From the NCBI GenBank assembly GCA_913050205.1, contig CAJXAU010000146.1, forward strand, positions 1 to 5,348: 5,348 nt of DNA, in the 5' to 3' direction. The notes beneath the pieces were generated by a model. The model saw only the letters and a list, made by a program, of their open reading frames with translations. It made no database searches and was not told the DNA's origin. This stretch comes from an uncultured Verrucomicrobiota bacterium. GTDB taxonomy: Bacteria; Verrucomicrobiota; Verrucomicrobiia; Limisphaerales; UBA1096. Position 1 is the stretch's first letter; each line of letters starts with the position of its first letter. The position numbers were made by a program, and so were the translations under genes. Of this stretch, positions 1-4,641 are shown in pieces.

Positions 1-30
1 TATCCACCTTGAGTCGCGAGGAAGTTACAA

Positions 31-42
31 CTTGGCCAAGCG
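31..42. repeat. Palindromic repeat, core copy
   Basis: Reads CTTGGCCAAGCG. The inner ten bases are a perfect palindrome and the right arm matches the full CGCTTGGCCAAGCG unit, but the left arm lacks the leading CG. It lies 19 bases before a full copy, downstream of the hemQ stop codon. It is one member of the dispersed family described at 61, 962, 4604 and 4801. Confidence 0.75.
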
Positions 43-52
43 GCCTCCGAGT

Positions 53-74
53 AAAAAACGCGCTTGGCCAAGCG
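53..74 (-). terminator. hemQ: Probable intrinsic terminator of hemQ, built on a palindromic repeat
   Basis: On the minus strand, 14 bases after the hemQ stop codon, CGCTTGGCCAAGCG (74 to 61) can fold as a 5-bp CGCTT/AAGCG stem with a GGCC loop. After CG comes a run of six T (58 to 53). Position, stem and T-run fit a short Rho-independent terminator. The stem is short, so efficiency is uncertain. On the plus strand the flank is not T-rich, so it would act in one direction. Confidence 0.5.
61..74. repeat. Palindromic repeat, full 14-bp copy
   Basis: CGCTTGGCCAAGCG is its own reverse complement. It occurs identically at 962-975, 4604-4617 and within 4801-4820. Because it contains TTG on both strands, it creates false TTG starts: an antisense frame beginning at 64 and an N-terminal extension of hemQ beginning at 972. 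Confidence 0.85.
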
Positions 75-87
75 GAAATTCAATCCG

Positions 88-903
88 TCACAGCCGCAGA
101 TGCTCCCAAAGATCGGCCGGTTGCAATCGGAGATTAATGTAAAACTCGCCAAACCCGCCATAGCGTGCGCTCACCTCGTCAAAACGCATTTCGTAAACGA
201 TCTCCTTCACGGCATCCGTCTGGTGCGCCATCAGCGTCACGCCCCACTCCCAGTCGTCCAGCCCGGTCGAGCCGGTAATGAGCTGCTTGATGCGGTCGGC
301 ATACGTGCGCCCCACCCGCGCGTGGCCCGCCATCAGTTTCTTGCGGGCATCAAAATCAAGCGAGTACCAGTTGTCCGCCCCATCGCGGCGCTTGAGCATC
401 GGGTAAAAACACATCACCTCCCAGTCCGGCATTTCGGGATAAAGCCGGTACTGCTCGTAATCTTTCCGCATCCCAGCCAACTCCTCCATCTTCGCGTCGA
501 ATTCCGGCGTGCCCGGCTCGAGCCGAAACTCACCCATCACCCGGCGCTTGGAATCCTCCTCCGTCGGCATGTACTCGCTCAACTCCGTCACACTAAGATA
601 ATTGTACACCGGCACCAACGCCCCTCCCGGGAAACAGGCCTCGATATCGCGGTGCAACTGCGCCACCGTGCCTAGCTCCTCGCCGAGGATGAAAAACGCC
701 AGATCCGCCTTGCCGCCGACGTTCGCGTAAGTGCGAATGCAGGGATGACTCGCATTGGCGTTGGCCTCGCAGAGCGCCTGCAGCTTGGCCCGTGCCTCAG
801 CGGAAGCGCCCTCAGGGAGCGACTCCCAAAGCTGGCGGTCGACCGAGTAAAACAAGTGCATCACATGGATGCCCTGATCGAGTTTGACTTGTGGTAATGC
901 CAT
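88..903 (-). CDS. hemQ: Coproheme decarboxylase (HemQ/ChdC, chlorite dismutase-like superfamily)
   Basis: The 271-residue product should convert Fe-coproporphyrin III to heme b by two peroxide-dependent decarboxylations, the last step of the coproporphyrin-dependent heme pathway, in the cytosol. The C-terminal half carries the family signature: YPMLKRR with Tyr167 (equivalent of the catalytic Tyr145 of the Geobacillus enzyme), proximal heme ligand His194 in LMAGHARVGR exactly 27 residues later, and Gln207 in IKQLITG 13 residues after the histidine, matching the distal Gln of Firmicutes-type enzymes. LDDWEWGVTL and EMRFDEVSARYGGFGEF follow. Tyr/His/Gln argue for ChdC rather than a chlorite-degrading dismutase, which uses a distal Arg. 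ATG at 903 is chosen because homology-like sequence starts just after it. The frame stays open to a TTG at 972, but that TTG lies inside a palindromic repeat and the extra 23 residues look non-conserved. No Shine-Dalgarno is visible. No other heme genes are adjacent. Confidence 0.93.
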   Translation of the reverse strand: MALPQVKLDQGIHVMHLFYSVDRQLWESLPEGASAEARAKLQALCEANANASHPCIRTYANVGGKADLAFFILGEELGTVAQLHRDIEACFPGGALVPVYNYLSVTELSEYMPTEEDSKRRVMGEFRLEPGTPEFDAKMEELAGMRKDYEQYRLYPEMPDWEVMCFYPMLKRRDGADNWYSLDFDARKKLMAGHARVGRTYADRIKQLITGSTGLDDWEWGVTLMAHQTDAVKEIVYEMRFDEVSARYGGFGEFYINLRLQPADLWEHLRL

Positions 904-950
904 GGGAAAACCGGCGAACCGGGGGGCCAAGTTAGCCCAAGCGCTCCCCG

Positions 951-980
951 GAAAACAAGACCGCTTGGCCAAGCGCTTGG
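951..980 (-). terminator. Possible terminator of the hydrolase gene, palindromic repeat plus T-rich tail
   Basis: Directly after the stop codon of the minus-strand hydrolase (984-982), two overlapping palindromes, CCAAGCGCTTGG (980-969) and CGCTTGGCCAAGCG (975-962), are followed on the minus strand by GTCTTGTTTTC. Only one hairpin can form at a time. The tail is interrupted by G and C, so termination would be leaky. If it works, it splits the hydrolase from hemQ, whose ATG is 48 bases further on. Confidence 0.4.
962..980. repeat. Palindromic repeat, full copy overlapping a second palindrome
   Basis: Contains the full 14-bp unit at 962-975, identical to 61-74 and 4604-4617. Its right half is shared with a second 12-bp palindrome, CCAAGCGCTTGG (969-980), so the unit appears tandemly extended by half. 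A degraded relative, GGCCAAGTTAGCCCAAGCGCT, is recognisable at about 926-946 in the same 78-base spacer. Confidence 0.85.
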
Positions 981-981
981 T

Positions 982-2151
982 TTAGGGGGACTGCGATTGG
1001 AATGCGTGGTCGATAAATGGCCACATGAAGTCGGGATAAAACCGGTGGCCACCGGTGCCCCACTTCAACTCCATGTGGCCGGTAGCGCCTGCGGACCGGA
1101 AGATGCCCTTCACCTCCCTGCCCAGTGCTTCCACCGTCGGCCGATGGTGCAACCCGTCCTTTACCCCGTGAATGAGTTGAAGACGCCTCGGGGCGATCAG
1201 GCCGGCCAATTCCTTCCAGTCGCCCCAATTACGCAGCCCCGGGACGAGACAGCAGTCGCAGTGAAAAATGAACCCCTCCGCACTCGTCACCGAAGTGAAT
1301 GAACAACTTGGAATCGCCACCGTGACGCGCGGGTCGATCGCCGCGGTGTAGGCCGTCAGCACGCCGCCGCCTGAGTTGCCGGTCATGACAATTTTCTGCG
1401 GGTTCACCTCAGGCTGTTTCACGGCCCAGTCAAGGATGCGTTGCATGTCCCATACACGTTCCGCCGTCGGGGTGCGCCCCGACAGCAGACAGTGGATTAG
1501 TTGCGCGCGGCACGGGCGATTGCCGTGGCGGCCTTTGGGGTCGGGGACGAGCACTTCATTCGCCAAGCCGCGCGTCGCAGGTGCGATCGCTACGAACCCT
1601 CGCCGGGCCGCCTGTTCGGCGATGTGCCCCTCCCGGGCCAAAATTTCCTCGCGATGTTTTCTGTTTCGGAACGCTCCCGAGTAGGAGTGCAAACCAAGTT
1701 TGTCGTGTCCGTGCGGGGATATAAAAAGTGGGGCTCGCTTCTTCGCGTCGATCGGGACGAGATAATAAAACGGAACACGTATGCCTGGCTCAGTCTCGAT
1801 GGTGCATAATCGTCGCGTGAATATGCCATCCACAGGCTCCGGTTTGTTTTGGGAGATTTGCACATCAAAACCAGCCAATTCCTCCTGCATTTGCGCCAAC
1901 CCAATCAACTTTTCCAGTGCCCTCCGCGCCGAGGTCTGCCACGTGGCAAGATCCGCGTTGGGATCAAATACAAACTGCTGTCTCCCTTCCTGAATCCGCT
2001 TCAAATACGAAGCCACCGGCTCGTTGAATTCTACGAACGGTCGGACATGCCCTTCGTCTGCGCTCATCGGACGAGCAGGTGAGAGCGCCGCCGCAACCGC
2101 GAACAGTATTCTGGATTTGAGCAATCTATACATCCCCGCAAGTGGACTCAT
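982..2151 (-). CDS. Exported alpha/beta hydrolase (acetyl-xylan-esterase/dienelactone-hydrolase-like)
   Basis: The 389-residue product looks like a secreted serine esterase or peptidase-like hydrolase; its substrate cannot be told from sequence. Residues 8-31 resemble a Sec signal peptide: basic start (RLLKSR), hydrophobic core (ILFAVAAALS), likely cleavage after PMSA. An N-terminal helical part to about residue 100 precedes the catalytic fold. ISPHGHD (144-150) fits the oxyanion-hole strand. GNSGGG holds the predicted nucleophile Ser260, Asp332 in IHGVKDG and His369 in GTGGHRFYP complete a plausible triad. A cysteine-rich stretch, HCDCCLVPG (297-305), lies between nucleophile and Asp. Related secreted hydrolases are numerous in Planctomycetota and Verrucomicrobiota, often near polysaccharide degradation genes, but none is seen here. 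Start: ATG at 2151 is the outermost; ATG at 2133 (residue 7) would also leave an intact signal peptide. Neither has a good ribosome binding site. Confidence 0.85.
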   Translation of the reverse strand: MSPLAGMYRLLKSRILFAVAAALSPARPMSADEGHVRPFVEFNEPVASYLKRIQEGRQQFVFDPNADLATWQTSARRALEKLIGLAQMQEELAGFDVQISQNKPEPVDGIFTRRLCTIETEPGIRVPFYYLVPIDAKKRAPLFISPHGHDKLGLHSYSGAFRNRKHREEILAREGHIAEQAARRGFVAIAPATRGLANEVLVPDPKGRHGNRPCRAQLIHCLLSGRTPTAERVWDMQRILDWAVKQPEVNPQKIVMTGNSGGGVLTAYTAAIDPRVTVAIPSCSFTSVTSAEGFIFHCDCCLVPGLRNWGDWKELAGLIAPRRLQLIHGVKDGLHHRPTVEALGREVKGIFRSAGATGHMELKWGTGGHRFYPDFMWPFIDHAFQSQSP

Positions 2152-2205
2152 AACCTGAACAGAGGTTCAACGTATTAATGATTTAACAATTTTGGCTTTT
2201 TTCTG
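2152..2205 (-). promoter_or_regulatory. AT-rich upstream region of the hydrolase gene
   Basis: This is the AT-richest stretch of the window (minus strand includes TTGTTAAATCATTAATACG) and lies directly before the hydrolase start, so it probably holds the promoter. I cannot assign convincing -35/-10 boxes. Two overlapping inverted repeats sit at its start-proximal end: TGAAC/GTTCA with a 4-nt spacer and AACCT/AGGTT with a 6-nt spacer (about 2152-2169). They could be an operator or alternative leader hairpins, or chance. Confidence 0.25.
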
Positions 2206-2394
2206 TTATGTCTCGTGGTGCCTATTTAATCCGCCCATGTGCCGTCTAGGATGATTCTCGAAATGCTCCAGTTCCCAATCGGTTAACGTGAACTCCCATT
2301 CTCCCATCCCTTGGCAGAGGCGGAAATGGTCCGATCCGTGCTCAGCGGCGAGGATTATCCGCTGGCCGCCACTCGGGTCGTAGGGATGCGCCAG
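2206..2394 (-). pseudogene. Small protein-like frame with no standard start codon
   Basis: Reading the minus strand from CTG (2394-2392) gives 62 codons to a TAA at 2208-2206. The peptide runs from LAHPYDPSGGQRIILAAEH through FRLCQGMGEWEFTLTDWELE to HFENHPRRHMGGLNRHHET. Its balanced composition, aromatic and acidic clusters and lack of low-complexity bias look like real protein. I do not recognise the family. TGA TGA precede the CTG in frame, and no ATG, GTG or TTG occurs before an internal ATG at codon 29. Two ATG codons at 2401-2399 and 2398-2396 are one base out of frame; loss of one base between 2395 and 2396 would join them, giving a start like MLAHPYDP. It may be a broken gene, a gene using CTG, or a sequence error. 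It ends 54 bases before the hydrolase start on the same strand, so co-transcription is possible. Confidence 0.4.
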
Positions 2395-2500
2395 TCATCA
2401 TCGACGTCGGGAGAAACTGCGGCGCGGCGGTGCGTTCACCTTTTCCAAAAAGTGGCTCGAGTTTGACTACCACCTCTCGGGCAACCCTCACACGCAAAAA
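2385..2500 (+). pseudogene. Possible frameshifted remnant of an FkbM-like methyltransferase
   Basis: The frame starting at 2385 gives DAPVIIDVGRNCGAAVR, resembling the SAM-binding motif I of FkbM-type methyltransferases (consensus about VIDVGANxG). A loss of one base near 2433-2435 would shift into FTFSKKWLEFDYHLSGNPHT (from 2435). There, NPHT follows at the distance from motif I expected for the EPNP-like motif of that family, with the Glu replaced. Nothing recognisable precedes or follows, and both frames soon meet stops or featureless sequence. The resemblance is from memory of the family pattern and short, so chance is a real alternative. It overlaps the head of the minus-strand small frame by a few bases. 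Confidence 0.2.
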
Positions 2501-2637
2501 CAGTTTTCGCGTGCTGCTGCCCATGACAGAGATTCGGCATCTGATTTTCCCGGGCGCCCCAATGTCGCTCCCGGGCAAGGCCAAGTAATCTGGCTGGTTT
2601 TTTTGGCTGGTTTCCCGCATCGTCTTCGCGACGATCG
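2501..2637 (+). other. Intergenic region upstream of the M3 peptidase gene
   Basis: No gene is supported here. It should hold the promoter of the peptidase gene, but no clear -35/-10 pair is visible. TGGCTGGTTT occurs twice in close succession (about 2591-2613), around a run of seven T. An inverted repeat, ATCGTC/GACGAT with a TTCGC loop (2619-2635), ends two bases before the ATG at 2638, taking the place where a ribosome binding site would normally be. Confidence 0.35.
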
Positions 2638-4359
2638 ATGTTTGAAAAAATCTCCATCCATACCCCGCGCCAGTTCGTACCGACAGACCTGAACCCCGGC
2701 GACTGCTCCTCGCTGGAGCCGTTGTTTGACCAGCTCGAAAAGCAACTAGCCGCCGCCTCCGATGCCGCCCAACTCGAACTGGCCATCCTCAGCTGGGAGG
2801 AACTATCCGCTGCACTCGCCGAGGAAGGATCCAAGCGCTACATCGCGATGACCTGCCAAACTGAGGATAAGGCCGCAGAATCAGCCTATCTCGAATTTGT
2901 CGAAAAGATCGAACCGGAGGAAAAACAACGCAACTTCCGCTTGGCCAAGGCGCTGACCGAGCACCCGCACCGCAGCAACCTCAACGCCGGACGCTACGAG
3001 GTGTTCACCCGCGACACCGCACTCGAGGTCGAGTTGTTCCGCAGCGAAAACGTCGCCCTTGAAACTGAAACAGCCAAACTGGGGCAGCAATACCAAAAAG
3101 TCATCGGCGGACTGACGGTTAAATTTGACGGCAAAGAGCAAACGCTCGTCCAGATGGGCCGATACCTTGAGGAGACGGATCGTGCCCGCCGGCAGGAGGC
3201 TTGGGAACTTGTGGCAAACCGCCGGCTTGCGGAGGCCGAAAAAATCGACGGGCAACTCGACGAACTGGCTGGGCTTCGAAACCAAATGAGCGAAAATGCC
3301 GGCTTCAGCAATTACCGCGACTACGCACACCAACGCCGGGGCCGGTTCGATTATTCGCCGGCGGACTGCATCGCATTTCAGGACGCCATCGAGCAGGAAA
3401 TGGTGCCATTGCTTCGCGAGTTGCACGACGAGCGCCGCAACGCGCTAGACATCGACTCCGTCAAACCATGGGACACAACCACCGACCCACAGGGCCGGCC
3501 ACCTCTCAAGCCGTTCAAGGATGTTTCCGATCTGATCGCCCGTTCGCAGTCCATTTTCAATCATCTCGATGGAGAACTCGCCGGCTGGTTCCAAACAATG
3601 CAGAAGCTCGACCTGCTCGACCTTGCCAACCGCAAAGGCAAGGCGCCGGGCGGCTACCAATGTTCGCTCGACGAGGCACGGCTGCCGTTCATTTTCATGA
3701 ACTCCGTCGGCGTGCAGCGCGATGTCGAAACGCTGTTGCATGAGGCCGGCCACGCCTTCCACGCGATGGCGAGCCAGGACGAGCCACTGCACTCGTACCG
3801 CCATGCGCCGATCGAGTTTTGTGAGGTCGCCTCGATGGCGATGGAACTGCTTGGCGGCGAATATCTCGAGGAGTTTTACGACGAGGAAGCAGTGCGCCGC
3901 GCCCGGATCGCCCACCTTGAGGGGATCGTTTTTGTGTTTCCGTGGATCGCCACCGTGGACGCCTTTCAGCACTGGCTTTACCTCAACCCCGGCCACTCGG
4001 TTGCCGATCGGGATGCGGCGTGGAGCGACCTGATGAATCGGTTCGGAGGCAACGTCGACTGGGGCGGCCACGAGCAGGCCAAGGCCAAGTTTTGGCACAA
4101 ACAACTGCACATTTTTCTGCACCCGTTTTACTACGTGGAATACGGCATCGCGCAGCTCGGCGCACTTCAAGTCTGGGCCAACAGCAAGGAGGATCGATCC
4201 AAGGCGCTGGCCGACTATAAGGCCGCGCTTGCGCTCGGTGGTTCAAGGCCGCTGCCGGAATTATTCGACCGCTGCAACATCCGGTTTGACCTCAGCCGGG
4301 GCACGGTCGCCCCGATGGCAGATCTGCTGCGACGGGAGTTGGCGGCGTTGAAGAACTGA
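2638..4359 (+). CDS. M3-family oligoendopeptidase (PepF-like zinc metallopeptidase)
   Basis: The 573-residue product is a cytosolic zinc peptidase expected to cleave short peptides; no signal peptide is present. The zinc site is complete: HEAGH with ligands His368 and His372 and catalytic Glu369, then third ligand Glu396 in EFCEVAS, 28 residues after the first His as in M3 enzymes. The C-terminal HPFYYVEYGIAQLGA (from His495) holds the substrate-binding His and Tyr cluster typical of the clan, and ALALGGSRPLPELF matches the usual end of oligoendopeptidases. The N-terminal 300 or so residues are helical and charged, as expected for the channel-forming domain. Length fits the shorter, non-classical PepF group (about 550-600). 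ATG at 2638 is the first start in the frame, without a Shine-Dalgarno and directly behind a small hairpin. The gene stands alone on the plus strand and converges on a small gene with only three bases between stops. Confidence 0.92.
   Translation: MFEKISIHTPRQFVPTDLNPGDCSSLEPLFDQLEKQLAAASDAAQLELAILSWEELSAALAEEGSKRYIAMTCQTEDKAAESAYLEFVEKIEPEEKQRNFRLAKALTEHPHRSNLNAGRYEVFTRDTALEVELFRSENVALETETAKLGQQYQKVIGGLTVKFDGKEQTLVQMGRYLEETDRARRQEAWELVANRRLAEAEKIDGQLDELAGLRNQMSENAGFSNYRDYAHQRRGRFDYSPADCIAFQDAIEQEMVPLLRELHDERRNALDIDSVKPWDTTTDPQGRPPLKPFKDVSDLIARSQSIFNHLDGELAGWFQTMQKLDLLDLANRKGKAPGGYQCSLDEARLPFIFMNSVGVQRDVETLLHEAGHAFHAMASQDEPLHSYRHAPIEFCEVASMAMELLGGEYLEEFYDEEAVRRARIAHLEGIVFVFPWIATVDAFQHWLYLNPGHSVADRDAAWSDLMNRFGGNVDWGGHEQAKAKFWHKQLHIFLHPFYYVEYGIAQLGALQVWANSKEDRSKALADYKAALALGGSRPLPELFDRCNIRFDLSRGTVAPMADLLRRELAALKN
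2939..2953. repeat. Degenerate copy of the palindromic repeat inside the M3 gene
   Basis: CGCTTGGCCAAGGCG matches the 14-bp unit with one inserted G in the right arm. It encodes RLAKA in frame, so the repeat is read as Leu-Ala-Lys, as in its copies in thiH. It could be chance codon use for a helical Leu-Ala-Lys stretch. Confidence 0.4.
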
Positions 4360-4362
4360 GGG

Positions 4363-4542
4363 TCAACGGTTGATCAGCCAGAGCATAAACCCGATCAGGA
4401 CTGAGCCAGCCACCCCGGCTATAATGCTCCACAGGAAAACCAACTTGTGTCGGCGACGATTGGAACGCCCCATGCCGGGGAGCAGGTAGTAACGATGCTC
4501 CTCCCCGTCTTCGCCTGATTTTTTTTTCCCGAATCCGAACAT
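4363..4542 (-). CDS. Small single-pass membrane protein, unknown function
   Basis: A 59-residue product. The N-terminal half is soluble and charged (MFGFGKKKSGEDGEEHRYY), then comes a basic patch (RSNRRRHK), then one hydrophobic segment of about 20 residues (LVFLWSIIAGVAGSVLIGFM, 34-53) and a short LWLINR tail. The positive-inside rule predicts a cytoplasmic N-terminus. I do not recognise the family. The clear basic-patch-plus-helix design and tight fit against the neighbour's stop support a real gene. ATG at 4542 is preferred; an in-frame ATG at 4587 would add 15 less protein-like residues, and the frame's further upstream extension lies antisense to thiH and is not coding. AAAGGAC abuts the ATG, too close for an ideal ribosome site. 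Its stop is three bases from the stop of the convergent M3 gene. Confidence 0.65.
   Translation of the reverse strand: MFGFGKKKSGEDGEEHRYYLLPGMGRSNRRRHKLVFLWSIIAGVAGSVLIGFMLWLINR
4452..4527 (+). terminator. Weak candidate terminator for the M3 gene, antisense to the small gene
   Basis: On the plus strand, GGAGCA (4479-4484) pairs with TGCTCC (4496-4501), and an outer GGCG (4452-4455) can pair with CGCC (4512-4515). Nine T follow at 4519-4527. This lies about 90-170 bases past the M3 stop. On the other strand the T-run is simply the lysine codons of the small protein, so the coding explanation may be enough. Confidence 0.2.
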
Positions 4543-4641
4543 GTCCTTTGGCCTGACGCGCAGGGGCGCAAACGGTATTCGGTTCATACCAAAAAAACAA
4601 CCACGCTTGGCCAAGCGCGGCGTCTTCGTTAATCTGGCTCC
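4543..4641. promoter_or_regulatory. Divergent intergenic region between the small membrane gene and thiH
   Basis: These 99 bases must carry the start signals of both diverging genes. They contain a full palindromic repeat (4604-4617) with a minus-strand tail of seven T (4597-4591). For thiH, TTGGCC in the repeat and TAATCT (4630-4635) are 16 bases apart and might serve as weak -35/-10 boxes, which would make the thiH mRNA nearly leaderless. There is no TPP riboswitch signature (no CTGAGA or ACCTGATCTGG-like core). Confidence 0.3.
4604..4617. repeat. Palindromic repeat, full 14-bp copy
   Basis: Identical to the copies at 61-74 and 962-975. On the minus strand it is followed, after TGGTTG, by a run of seven T, again terminator-like. 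Here, however, no minus-strand gene ends nearby; the structure lies upstream of the small membrane gene. It could stop antisense transcripts from thiH, act as a leader attenuator, or have no role. Confidence 0.85.

Noticed and set aside
297..310. Lipoprotein or metal-binding reading of the cysteine-rich stretch in the hydrolase (around 1250 on the DNA; residues 297-305; coordinates here are residue numbers)
   Set aside because: No lipobox Cys follows the signal peptide, and the cluster fits a conserved structural segment in this hydrolase type; no metal-site pattern is evident.
64..675. Long plus-strand frame of about 200 codons
   Set aside because: Antisense to hemQ, starts with TTG inside a palindromic repeat, His/Arg/Pro-rich composition typical of a shadow frame.
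2577..2601. Terminator at the seven-T run before the M3 gene
   Set aside because: Only a 4-bp GCCA/TGGC stem precedes the T-run, and no plus-strand gene ends there.
3445..4170. Minus-strand frame of 241 codons inside the M3 gene
   Set aside because: Fully antisense to a well-supported peptidase with complete zinc motifs; no recognisable domain of its own.
4420..4425. Perfect TATAAT on the plus strand
   Set aside because: No matching -35 box 16-18 bases upstream; lies within the small membrane gene and over 200 bases before thiH.
4432..4641. TPP riboswitch before thiH
   Set aside because: Looked for the CTGAGA and ACCTGATCTGG-like core elements on the plus strand; neither is present.
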